NCBI GenBank assembly: GCA_018818065.1
Contig: JAHISV010000005.1
Location: forward strand, 106,527-170,526
Direction: 5' to 3'
From: Bacteroidota bacterium
Lineage (GTDB): Bacteria > Bacteroidota > Ignavibacteria > Ignavibacteriales > Melioribacteraceae
DNA length: 64,000 nucleotides
The position numbers were made by a program, and so were the translations under genes. Shown here one piece after another: positions 15,793 through 23,832 of the stretch; position 1 is the stretch's first letter; each line of letters starts with the position of its first letter. The notes under the pieces were generated by a model. That model was not told where the DNA came from. It searched no databases and was given only the letters and a program-made list of their open reading frames with translations.

Positions 15793-16749
15793 TTATTCCA
15801 TTATCCCAAGTACTTTTCGTCCCACATTCGCAATGCTTTCTGAGGAAGTACCGCCATTTTGAATAGGCAACAATCGTTTAAGAAAGTCCATATCAAAAGC
15901 GGAGTAGACCTGTTTATCAAGAGCCAGCCCGATAAATGCAACGGAAGAGAATTTGGTTATGAGAACATCACAGTTAGCAATCATTGAATCAATATCTTCA
16001 TTCTGAAATACAAGTGAACCGGGAGCATATTTTTCAATTTCCTTAACAGCACGCTTATAAATTTCATTCGGGTGAAGTTTGAAAATGATCTGTTTATTAC
16101 CAGCTATTTCTTTTGCAAACTTGATAAATTTCTTTCGGTTCTCGGGTTTAAGTGTCTCCCGCGCATCAGAGGTTGCTACAAGAACGTATCCTTTTTGAGG
16201 GAAATTGTTATTGCAGAATGATTTGGCGTTATCGAAGTTCGGAATACCCGTAACAACAATTTTATCTGGATTTACGCCACGTTCAATAAAAAGCTCCTTA
16301 AATCCTTCCGAAGCAACGCAAAAATGAGTGTAATAATCAGACAAGCCGGTTGCTGCCGTGTTGCTGGCCCACCGGGGAAATTTTAAATACTTTGTCAGAT
16401 AGAAAGCAAAATTGATGGGTTCCATCATACCTTCCTGAACCAGTATCATTTTTTTATTTCGGACATTTTTAGGAACGATAAGGTCGGACCCGGTAAAAAC
16501 GAGGTCGTAATTACGTGACCTGCCCTGATAATCGATATTAAGATTATTCCGGTTTAGATAGCTTTCTGTCTGTTTACGGAAATTGCCGCCAAGTATAGTG
16601 AAGTTGGTCATGTTGCGCTGAACGAAAAAATCAAGCCAGTCATCGGTGTAATATGGGGAGAAGTAGCAGTTGCACTCAGGAAAGAATTTGGAGATTTGGT
16701 GCATCATTTTTGTTTGATTTAAAGAGCCGCCGATGAAAAGAATATTCAT
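15793..16749 (-). CDS. Glycosyltransferase-like (GT-B / CDP-glycerophosphotransferase-related) protein
   Basis: 318 residues. N-terminal MNILFIGGSLNQTKMM, middle VASEGFKELFIERG followed by VVTGIPNFDN, and C-terminal KLHPNE...CDVLITKFSSVAFIGLALDK are the pattern of GT-B enzymes related to CDP-glycerol glycerophosphotransferases and to sialyl/KDO-type transferases. No signal peptide. Its placement upstream of the nonulosonate genes suggests a role in surface glycan assembly, but donor and acceptor cannot be read. It is separated from the SpsF-like gene by the NYN gene. Confidence 0.65.
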   Translation of the reverse strand: MNILFIGGSLNQTKMMHQISKFFPECNCYFSPYYTDDWLDFFVQRNMTNFTILGGNFRKQTESYLNRNNLNIDYQGRSRNYDLVFTGSDLIVPKNVRNKKMILVQEGMMEPINFAFYLTKYLKFPRWASNTAATGLSDYYTHFCVASEGFKELFIERGVNPDKIVVTGIPNFDNAKSFCNNNFPQKGYVLVATSDARETLKPENRKKFIKFAKEIAGNKQIIFKLHPNEIYKRAVKEIEKYAPGSLVFQNEDIDSMIANCDVLITKFSSVAFIGLALDKQVYSAFDMDFLKRLLPIQNGGTSSESIANVGRKVLGIME

Positions 16750-17129
16750 TGATAAAAAATCCTATATGAACGAATTTGCCTCTGCAGCAAATTTGTAGAT
16801 GTTAAAATAAAATGGAATTCAAAATAGTAAAAAAACTGAACAATGTTGTAAAGGAGAGTTCATAAAGTAGAAAGTTCGTAAAGTTATAAAGTTGCGAGCA
16901 GAATGGGCGAGAGAAATCATCTCGCCCTTTTAATTGCAATTATATAATAATGAGTTTCAATCTCTTTTATTTTAACAATAGAACAACCTGCCTCGCTGGA
17001 AGGCGGGTTTAGCAATGAAACAATGTTTCCTCAATTCAAAATCCAAAATTAAGATTTCAAAATTATCTATTAATCTTTTTGCCTTTCCGTTTTCCCGTCT
17101 GTACGACTCTACGTTTTCACGTGCCTGCA
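16750..17129. other. Intergenic region (380 bp) with one hairpin
   Basis: AT-rich stretch with no credible coding frame. It holds the hairpin at 16905-16931 and a short GC-rich patch around 16985-17010 (CCTGCCTCGCTGGAAGGCGGG), itself an imperfect inverted repeat. Confidence 0.5.
16905..16931 (+). terminator. Rho-independent-type hairpin
   Basis: GGGCGAGA (16905-16912) and TCTCGCCC (16920-16927) form a perfect eight-pair stem with a 7-base loop, followed by TTTT. The T-tract is on the plus strand, but both neighbouring genes are on the minus strand, so the transcript it would end is not identified. It may simply separate the toxin-antitoxin pair from the glycosyltransferase-like gene. Confidence 0.5.
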
Positions 17130-17390
17130 TTATTCATAATGTGTCCACATCCGTATTATTTTAACTGTTTTTTCTTTTTCATACACTTGATAGACCAACC
17201 GATGCTGGATATTAATTCTCCTGGAAATGGCTCCTGATAAGTCCCCAACTAATTTTTCGTATGGAGGGGAAGCCTGGAAAGGATTTTGTTCGATGACTCT
17301 AATTAACTCGATTACTTTATCCTTCAATTCGGTTGAGGAGATTTTTTTTGCATCTTTTTGAGCCTGTTTAGTATAAACAATTTTGTACAT
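17130..17390 (-). CDS. yoeB: YoeB/Txe-family mRNA interferase toxin
   Basis: 86 residues from the ATG at 17388-17390 (MYKIVYTKQAQKDAKKI). RelE-superfamily toxin of the Txe/YoeB type, which cleaves mRNA at the ribosome. Visible family features: EKLVGDLSGAISRRINIQHR followed by LVYQV, and the C-terminal MWTHYE with the catalytic His-Tyr pair. The start codon overlaps the antitoxin stop by one base (TAATG), the standard antitoxin-first coupling. Confidence 0.9.
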   Translation of the reverse strand: MYKIVYTKQAQKDAKKISSTELKDKVIELIRVIEQNPFQASPPYEKLVGDLSGAISRRINIQHRLVYQVYEKEKTVKIIRMWTHYE

Positions 17391-17632
17391 TACCAATCGA
17401 TGCTATCTGAAGTTTCTTCCAGCGGCGTGTTAAGTCCATCACGTATCGACTCTCTCATGCCAGGTATGGAAAGCAAATGTAGTGTTTCACTAATGGCGCG
17501 CCAGTCATCTTCCGAAATTAAAACTGCGTTTTTCCTCTTTCCAGTGATTTGAATCGGTTCACTATCTATGTTTGTTTGGTCGATCAATTTATATAAATTC
17601 GCCCTGGCGTTTGTAACTGAAATATTTTTCAT
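17390..17632 (-). CDS. yefM: YefM/Phd-family antitoxin
   Basis: 80 residues: MKNISVTNARANLYKLIDQ, the N-terminal DNA-binding part of the Phd/YefM fold, then NAVLISEDDWRAISETLHLL and an acidic tail that would wrap the toxin. It neutralises the YoeB-like toxin and represses the operon. The palindrome at 17655-17670, 23 bp upstream of the start, is the natural operator candidate. Confidence 0.9.
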   Translation of the reverse strand: MKNISVTNARANLYKLIDQTNIDSEPIQITGKRKNAVLISEDDWRAISETLHLLSIPGMRESIRDGLNTPLEETSDSIDW

Positions 17633-17654
17633 GAGGTTCTCTTTTTTTGCAAAA

Positions 17655-17670
17655 GTACGCTATAGCGTAC
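17655..17670. promoter_or_regulatory. Palindromic operator of the yefM-yoeB operon
   Basis: GTACGCTATAGCGTAC is a perfect 16-bp palindrome placed 23 bp before the antitoxin ATG. YefM-type antitoxins bind palindromes with TGTACA-like cores at their own promoters, so autorepression is the likely role. Confidence 0.6.
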
Positions 17671-17941
17671 GCAATGTCAAATAAATAAAATTCTCCATTT
17701 GGAATTACAATTCAACGTTTGCTATTTTCCGTTTCCCCGCCTGCCTGCCGGAGATTGCCTTTGTATCGTAGGCATGGTTTCCCCGTTTCTTTAATTCTCA
17801 TTATTGGATTATGTTGTCCGATATTCTCATTTTCGAAAAACTTTTTTCAAAAAAAAGAATGATAATTGGGTCATTCCAGCCATTTTGTTTATATTTCACT
17901 GTTTTATTTCAAATAATACCTGAGAGTATTAAAATCATTTT

Positions 17942-17957
17942 TTGGCACAATAATGGC
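17942..17957 (+). promoter_or_regulatory. Candidate sigma-54 (RpoN) promoter upstream of rnfC
   Basis: TTGGCACAATAATGGC contains the invariant GG and GC dinucleotides exactly 10 bp apart. The -24 half (TTGGCAC) matches the consensus fully; the -12 half (ATGGC) differs from TTGCA apart from GC. It would start RNA about 40 bp before the rnfC ATG. Confidence 0.4.
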
Positions 17958-18007
17958 GTTATTCACTTCAGGAAATTCAATCAAAAAAACTAAAAGAAGA
18001 AGCAGTT

Positions 18008-19345
18008 ATGAGTATATTCAGCAAAAGCAAAACATTTAGCGGCGGTGTTCATCCTTCAGAAGAAAAAGAATTGACGGAAGGACTCGCATTTGAAGTTATG
18101 CCCAATCCAAAAACTGTAATTCTTCCTATTTCTCAACACATTGGCAAACCTGCAAAACCTATAGTTGCAAAAAAAGATGTTGTTAAAGCAGGTCAGATTG
18201 TTGCCGAAGCAGACGGGTTTATTTCATCACCAATATGCAGCTCGGTATCCGGCACTGTAACAAAAATTGCTAAAGAGACAAATGCTTCAGGTTTTCCCAA
18301 AGAATCAATAATTATTGAATCTGCGGAGGAAAACGAGTATGAAACATTTAAACCTTTGGATGCAAATTCTGTTACAGCGGAAGAAATAAGGGATAGAGTT
18401 AGATTGGCAGGGATAGTTGGACAGGGTGGAGCCGCGTTCCCCACATTTGTAAAACTTACTCCCCCGCAAGGCAAAGAAATCGACACTGTAATTCTTAATG
18501 GCTGCGAGTGTGAGCCTTACCTTACAAGGGATTACAGGTTTATGATCGAAAGACCGGAAGAGGTTGTCTCCGGATTAAAACTAATAATGAAAGCTTTGGG
18601 TGTTAAAAAGGGCGCAATTGGCGTTGAAGATAACAAACCTGAAGCAGCTAAAAAATTAAATGAAGCAATTGCAGGGCAGGAAGGTTTGTCTGTTGAAGTG
18701 CTTCAGACGAAATATCCGCAAGGCGCGGAAAAGATGCTCATTAAAGCTGTTAACGGGCGCGAAGTTCCTCCCGGAAAATTGCCTCTGGATGTTGGCGTTG
18801 TAATTCAGAATATCGGTACGGCGGTTGCAATTCATGATGCGGTTATTAAAGGTGAACCACAGGTTATGGCTGCTTTAACAGTCTCGGGCAGAGGGATTAA
18901 AAATCCTAAAAACCTCCTTGTTCCAATCGGTACACCAATAGCGGATGTTCTTGAATATTGTGGTGGAGTAAAAGACAATGCTGTAAAAGTTGTAGTTGGC
19001 GGACCTATGATGGGCGTTGCTCAATTCGACTTTGCGGCACCAGTTATGAAAGCAACTTCCGGCATATTGGTACTTACAGCAGAAGAGGTAAATGATACTA
19101 AAGTTACACCTTGTTTAAAATGTGGTAAGTGTGTTGATGTTTGCCCCTTAGGCTTAGTGCCAACCAAATTGGCACGATATACACAGTTGGAAAAATTTGA
19201 AGAAGCTGAAAATCTGAATATTACAGTCTGTATGGAATGTGGTACTTGTACGTATGAATGTCCCGCTAACTTACCGTTAGTCCAGTGGATAAGACTAGGG
19301 AAACAAAGAGTTATGCAAATTCAAAGAGAGAGACAGTCTGCTTAA
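18008..19345 (+). CDS. rnfC: Ion-translocating oxidoreductase complex subunit C (RnfC)
   Basis: 445 residues, cytoplasmic NADH/FMN- and iron-sulfur-binding subunit. N-terminal FSGGVHPSEEKELT, the Rossmann-like GQGGAAFPTFVKL region and two [4Fe-4S] motifs: CLKCGKCVDVCP from residue 369 and CMECGTCTYECP from residue 408. It accepts or donates electrons from NAD(H) in the Rnf complex, which couples ferredoxin:NAD+ electron transfer to ion pumping. First gene of rnfCDGEAB, the order usual in anaerobes. Confidence 0.95.
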   Translation: MSIFSKSKTFSGGVHPSEEKELTEGLAFEVMPNPKTVILPISQHIGKPAKPIVAKKDVVKAGQIVAEADGFISSPICSSVSGTVTKIAKETNASGFPKESIIIESAEENEYETFKPLDANSVTAEEIRDRVRLAGIVGQGGAAFPTFVKLTPPQGKEIDTVILNGCECEPYLTRDYRFMIERPEEVVSGLKLIMKALGVKKGAIGVEDNKPEAAKKLNEAIAGQEGLSVEVLQTKYPQGAEKMLIKAVNGREVPPGKLPLDVGVVIQNIGTAVAIHDAVIKGEPQVMAALTVSGRGIKNPKNLLVPIGTPIADVLEYCGGVKDNAVKVVVGGPMMGVAQFDFAAPVMKATSGILVLTAEEVNDTKVTPCLKCGKCVDVCPLGLVPTKLARYTQLEKFEEAENLNITVCMECGTCTYECPANLPLVQWIRLGKQRVMQIQRERQSA

Positions 19346-19400
19346 AGCAGTCGGATAAATTCTTAAGTATAGTTTTGAATAATAAGGAAAAGTAAAAATT

Positions 19401-20381
19401 ATGGCGACAGTAACAGCAAATCCAACCTACAGATTGGAACTGGCAAGCTCGCCGCACGTACATTCGAGATGGAATACAAAGCAGGCTATGTGGATGGTAG
19501 TGGCAGCATTACTTCCAGCCCTCGTTTCTGCGGTTGTGTTTTTCGGATTCTACCAATTGGTAATAGTATTGGTGAGTGTCGGTTTTTGTGTAGGTACAGA
19601 AGCAGCGATAAAAGTTATTCGCAAAAGAGAAGTAAGTATTATGGATGGCAGTGGTGTTATTACCGGTATACTACTAGCTCTTATTTTACCTCCTGATTTT
19701 TCATTGTTCTCAACCGCTCTTGGTGCAATTGTAGCAATTGCCATAGGCAAAGAGATTTTTGGAGGATTAGGATATAATATTTTTAACCCGGCGTTAGTTG
19801 GGCGCGCATTCTTGCAGGCAGCTTTCCCGGTTCCAATGACAACCTGGTTGGCGCCTAATTTTGCAGTGGATTCAGTTTCAACTCCCACTCCTCTTTCAGG
19901 ATCGAAATTTGGTGATTTATTAAGTCATTTTTCAGGTGGCGAACTTAAAGCAATGTTCTTTGGTAATACAGGTGGCTGTATTGGCGAAACATCAGGTCTT
20001 GCTATCATTCTTGGCGGAGTCTTTTTAATTGTTATTGGAATTGTTAACTGGAGAGTTCCTATTGCAATGACGCTTGGCACCTTATTGTTTGGAGGTGTTT
20101 TCTGGTTAATGGATCCCGCAAAATACCCTGATCCTTTGTTTCATGTTTTAGCAGGCGGTTTTTTGTTTGGTGCATTTTTTATGGCAACTGACTGGGTTAC
20201 TACACCGCTAACAAAAAAGGGTATGTGGATTTTTGGTTTAGGTACGGCGCTTATGATTGTAATGATAAGAAACTTTGGTGGTTTGCCTGAAGGTGTAATG
20301 TATTCGATATTATTTATGAACGCGCTGACTCCACTGATCAATAAATTTACCGTACCACGTGTCTTCGGAGGTGCAAAATGA
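19401..20381 (+). CDS. rnfD: Rnf complex membrane subunit D
   Basis: 326 residues with about nine membrane helices. DSVSTPTPLSG has the position of the D-x-x-S/T-G-A-T-P motif where FMN is bound covalently to threonine (Thr163 here). KEIFGGLGYNIFNPALVGRA is the conserved RnfD/NqrB segment. Its end overlaps the rnfG start by 4 bp. Confidence 0.95.
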   Translation: MATVTANPTYRLELASSPHVHSRWNTKQAMWMVVAALLPALVSAVVFFGFYQLVIVLVSVGFCVGTEAAIKVIRKREVSIMDGSGVITGILLALILPPDFSLFSTALGAIVAIAIGKEIFGGLGYNIFNPALVGRAFLQAAFPVPMTTWLAPNFAVDSVSTPTPLSGSKFGDLLSHFSGGELKAMFFGNTGGCIGETSGLAIILGGVFLIVIGIVNWRVPIAMTLGTLLFGGVFWLMDPAKYPDPLFHVLAGGFLFGAFFMATDWVTTPLTKKGMWIFGLGTALMIVMIRNFGGLPEGVMYSILFMNALTPLINKFTVPRVFGGAK

Positions 20382-20944
20382 AAGCTGTAATACACATTTT
20401 AGCTACTCTAACTCTTATTGGAATAATATCGGGAGGCGCGTTATTCAGCATTAATGACTGGGCGGCTCCTAAAATTAAATACAATGAAATTGAAGAGACA
20501 AAGAAAGCTATCTTCAACGTACAGCCCGAGGCAAAAGATTATGCCAGAGTTGAGGCTGAAGGTATAGAGGTTTATGAAGTATACAATGACAGCAATGAGA
20601 CTATAGGATACTCGCTGGCATATGTTGGTGTTGGTTTTCAGGGAAACATAAGACTTATTGTTGGCTTAAGCGCCGATATTAAAAAAATTACCGCCATGCA
20701 GGTATTAGGACATACAGAAACTCCTGGTCTTGGCGATATAATAACAAAGCCAAAATATGCTGATCAGTTTGTCGGATTGGATATCCCGGAATATATCGGC
20801 TGGATAAAAGCCGGAACAGCAACTCCTAAAGAGAATGAGATTGAAGCATATTCAGGTGCTACTATTTCACAGAAATCAGTAGTGAATATTTTGAACGCGG
20901 GTATTAAACACTTACGCAGCCTGAAAGAGGGAGGTAAGTTATGA
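20378..20944 (+). CDS. rnfG: Rnf complex subunit G, FMN-binding
   Basis: 188 residues with one N-terminal helix and a periplasmic FMN-binding domain. GHTETPGLGD and SGATISQKSV (flavin-carrying Thr162) are the family signatures. It overlaps rnfD and rnfE by 4 bp each, so translation is coupled through ATGA junctions. Confidence 0.95.
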   Translation: MKAVIHILATLTLIGIISGGALFSINDWAAPKIKYNEIEETKKAIFNVQPEAKDYARVEAEGIEVYEVYNDSNETIGYSLAYVGVGFQGNIRLIVGLSADIKKITAMQVLGHTETPGLGDIITKPKYADQFVGLDIPEYIGWIKAGTATPKENEIEAYSGATISQKSVVNILNAGIKHLRSLKEGGKL

Positions 20945-21624
20945 AAAAGAAAGTAAGCTTAAGTAAAGAATACATAAAAGGACTTTGGGAGAACAATCCT
21001 GTTTTCAAGCAGGTACTTGGAATGTGTCCAACTCTTGCCGTAACGGTTTCAGCTATTAACGGAATCGCCATGGCTCTTGCTACAACATTCGTGCTCGTTT
21101 TCTCAAGTTTTATTATTTCCATAATAAGAAAACTTATTCCAACACAGGTTCGTATCGCTTCTTACATTGTGGTCATAGCTACTTTTGTAACTATCGTTGA
21201 TCTTGTGATGAAAGCGCAATTCTGGGAATTAAGTAAGGCGCTTGGCCCATACATTCCCCTTATAGTTGTTAACTGTATCATTCTTGGCAGACAGGAAGCA
21301 TTTGCTTCAAAGAATGGTCCTCTAAGATCAGTTCTTGATGCACTAGGAATGGGAACAGGTTTCCTATTAGCCTTATTCGTTCTTGGCAGTATTCGCGAAT
21401 TACTTGGCAACGGAACAATACTGGGTATTCAAATTATGCCCGACTTCTTCGAAACATGGTTGGTTATGATTCTTCCCGCAGGTGCATTTTTAACCCTGGG
21501 ATTATTGATGGGATTCAGTAACGCGTTTATGGATAAGAGAAAACGAAACGAACAGCAGGCGATAATCAGGAAACATTTATCGGCTAAACCAACATTGGCA
21601 ACAAACGAAGCGGAGGTTAACTAA
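20941..21624 (+). CDS. rnfE: Rnf complex membrane subunit E
   Basis: 227 residues, about six helices. LWENNPVFKQVLGMCPTLAV is the conserved RnfE/NqrD start and NCIILGRQEAFASKNGPL the second signature, with cysteines that share an intramembrane [2Fe-2S] centre with RnfA. Overlaps rnfG by 4 bp and rnfA by 1 bp. Confidence 0.95.
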   Translation: MKKKVSLSKEYIKGLWENNPVFKQVLGMCPTLAVTVSAINGIAMALATTFVLVFSSFIISIIRKLIPTQVRIASYIVVIATFVTIVDLVMKAQFWELSKALGPYIPLIVVNCIILGRQEAFASKNGPLRSVLDALGMGTGFLLALFVLGSIRELLGNGTILGIQIMPDFFETWLVMILPAGAFLTLGLLMGFSNAFMDKRKRNEQQAIIRKHLSAKPTLATNEAEVN

Positions 21625-22196
21625 TGGAACTCTTTTTGATATTTTTTTCAGCCGCTATTGTAAACAACTTTGTGTTAGCATACTTCCTGGGTATCTGCCC
21701 GTTTATAGGAGTATCGAATAAAATCTCCTCAGCGTTCTCAATGGGACTCGCAACTACATTTGTAATGGTAATTACTACTATTGTAACTCATCTGATTTAT
21801 CATCAAATCCTTGCTCCATTCGGACTTGAATTCTTACAGTATGTGTCATTTATTCTTGTAATTGCCTCACTTGTGCAGTTCGTTGAAATGTTCATTAAAA
21901 AAGTTAGTCAGCCATTATACAGAGCACTTGGTATCTTCCTGCCACTTATCACAACCAATTGTGCAATTATGGGTCTGGCTCTCTTTATGATATCGAAAGA
22001 ATATTCTTTTGTTGAAGGCATTGTCTTCGGTGTTGGCGCTGGTGTTGGTTTTACCCTGGCTATTACCATTATGGCTGGCATCAGAGAAGATCTTGAATTA
22101 GCGGATGTACCTAAAGCATTCAAAGGCGCGCCAATTACTTTGTTGGTGGCTGGTATCCTGGCTCTTGCGTTTATGGGTTTCTCAGGAATGATTTAG
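21624..22196 (+). CDS. rnfA: Rnf complex membrane subunit A
   Basis: 190 residues, six helices, homologous to RnfE. FSAAIVNNFVLAYFLGICPF and LPLITTNCAIMGLALF carry the conserved cysteines that, with those of RnfE, hold the intramembrane iron-sulfur cluster. It follows rnfE with a one-base overlap; rnfB begins after 133 bp. Confidence 0.95.
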   Translation: MELFLIFFSAAIVNNFVLAYFLGICPFIGVSNKISSAFSMGLATTFVMVITTIVTHLIYHQILAPFGLEFLQYVSFILVIASLVQFVEMFIKKVSQPLYRALGIFLPLITTNCAIMGLALFMISKEYSFVEGIVFGVGAGVGFTLAITIMAGIREDLELADVPKAFKGAPITLLVAGILALAFMGFSGMI

Positions 22197-22329
22197 TAAC
22201 AAAGTAAATGTTGTTTTTAATATAATGACAGAATTTCAATTTGATACCTTACTCGTAAGTAGTAAGGGGATTTGTGAAATCTTAATAAATGCTTATTTCC
22301 CACCTAGGGGATGAAGGCGGAGGTTTACA

Positions 22330-23181
22330 ATGGATGTAACATTATTGATGATAGCGTTAGCTACAATGGGCGGATTGGGTTTTATATTTGCCGGCGGCTT
22401 AGCCATAGCAGATAGAAAACTGCGCGTTGAAGAAAATCCACTCATTGGTAAAATAAATGAAATATTACCAAACGCGAACTGCGGTGCTTGTGGCAAAGCT
22501 GGTTGTTATGACTTTGCGGTTAGTCTTGTTGATGGCAAAGCAGACCCAAGCGGCTGCCCTGTTGGCGGTGAAGATACAGCTCAGGATGTTGCTATGCTTC
22601 TTGGTATTGAAGCCGGTACTGCAAATAAAATGTATCCGCGCATTCTATGCCACGGTGGCAACGCCGATGCTGTTAGGAAAATGGCGGATTACTACGGACC
22701 GTTAAGCTGCTCAGCTATGGATCTTGTCTCGGGCGGCGATAAGGCTTGTTATTACGGATGCCTGGGCGGCGGTGACTGTGTTGTTGCCTGTCCTTTTGGC
22801 GCCATGATAATGACTGACGATGGACTGCCTACTGTGATAGAAGAACTCTGTACTGGCTGCAGTTTATGCGTAACAGCGTGTCCGCGGGATATTATTGAAA
22901 TGCATCCGGCAGACAGGAATGTATTCGTTTTCTGTAAGAATCATGATGATCCGAAGACTTCAAAAGCTGTCTGCTCAGTAGCTTGTCTGGGTTGTGGTAT
23001 TTGTGCCCGTAAATCTGACGGTGGTGTAGAGATGGATAACTTCCTTGGTGTTATTAATTATGACGCGCTTGATGAAAGCAAGATACCATTTGATAAATGT
23101 CAGACAGGAGCAATTGGTTATCTGGTTCCACCAGTAAAGCCAGAGACTCCTGAATCCAAAGAAGAAGGTTTACCTAACTAA
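22330..23181 (+). CDS. rnfB: Rnf complex subunit B, ferredoxin-type
   Basis: 283 residues. One N-terminal helix, then a CxxCx4CxnC cluster motif at Cys51, Cys54, Cys59 and Cys76, followed by several ferredoxin-like sets (CLGGGDCVVACP, CTGCSLCVTACP, CSVACLGCGICARK). RnfB takes electrons from reduced ferredoxin into the complex. GGAGG lies 8-12 bp before the ATG at 22330. The 133-bp gap before the gene has no terminator, so it is probably still in the rnf transcript. Confidence 0.95.
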   Translation: MDVTLLMIALATMGGLGFIFAGGLAIADRKLRVEENPLIGKINEILPNANCGACGKAGCYDFAVSLVDGKADPSGCPVGGEDTAQDVAMLLGIEAGTANKMYPRILCHGGNADAVRKMADYYGPLSCSAMDLVSGGDKACYYGCLGGGDCVVACPFGAMIMTDDGLPTVIEELCTGCSLCVTACPRDIIEMHPADRNVFVFCKNHDDPKTSKAVCSVACLGCGICARKSDGGVEMDNFLGVINYDALDESKIPFDKCQTGAIGYLVPPVKPETPESKEEGLPN

Positions 23182-23196
23182 AGTATAAAGAGCGTA

Positions 23197-23622
23197 ATGA
23201 TGAATGGCGAACAGATACACGAGGAAGGAATTGTAATAGAAGCTAAAGATGGCAAGGCTAAGGTTGAGCTGCATACAAATGATGCCTGTGAAGAGTGTAC
23301 CGCAAAGGTATTCTGTAAACCAAAAGATGAAAATGCTAATGTGCTTGAAGTTAGAGACCCCATAGGTGTGAAGCCTGGTGACGAGGTAACTATTAATATT
23401 GAGGGAAGCGATATTCTAAGAGCTTCCCTCAAGCTTTATGGTATTCCACTTCTTTTGGTAGTAGCGGGTATAATCCTTGGCTCAGAAGTTTTTAAGGATG
23501 ATATACTTGGTATTATCATGGGACTGGGCTCTGCGACATTATATTACTTTGGGTTGTACTTCGTTTGGAAGAGATCGGAGGAACAGGTTATGCCAACCAT
23601 TATATCAGTGAAATTAAATTAA
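23197..23622 (+). CDS. RseC/MucC (SoxR-reducing) family membrane protein
   Basis: 141 residues. N-terminal soluble part with a cysteine cluster (DACEECTAKVFC) and two C-terminal helices (from about residue 80). The family often accompanies rnf genes, and the E. coli homologue helps reduce the SoxR iron-sulfur cluster with Rsx. It follows rnfB by 15 bp and ends before the strong hairpin at 23671-23698, making it the last gene of the operon. Confidence 0.85.
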   Translation: MMNGEQIHEEGIVIEAKDGKAKVELHTNDACEECTAKVFCKPKDENANVLEVRDPIGVKPGDEVTINIEGSDILRASLKLYGIPLLLVVAGIILGSEVFKDDILGIIMGLGSATLYYFGLYFVWKRSEEQVMPTIISVKLN

Positions 23623-23670
23623 CAAGGTTTTTATAAACGGTTAAAACCGTTGTGAATTTTCTGTTCTCAT

Positions 23671-23698
23671 ATAGCCCCGGGATTAATCCCGGGGCTAT
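23671..23698 (+). terminator. Long perfect hairpin after the rnf operon
   Basis: A 28-bp perfect palindrome with ATAGCCCCGGG and CCCGGGGCTAT arms around ATTAAT, 49 bp after the RseC-like gene. The following GTAGTTTT is a weak T-tract. Placement fits operon termination. Confidence 0.7.
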
Positions 23699-23832
23699 GT
23701 AGTTTTAAAGAAAACATAAAACCATTTTAAAGGTTTCCCCCACAAAACCATTGACAATTTAGAATAATTAAGCTAAAATGAATGTAATTGTTTTAGACTT
23801 AAATTCCTTCCTACATGATGTTTGGGGTTGTA

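Larger units (their letters stand above)
17633..18007. other. Divergent intergenic region between yefM and rnfC (375 bp)
   Basis: Contains the toxin-antitoxin operator palindrome (17655-17670), a GC-rich patch around 17742-17757 (CGCCTGCCTGCCGG) and the candidate sigma-54 promoter of the rnf genes (17942-17957). No coding frame of interest. Confidence 0.6.
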
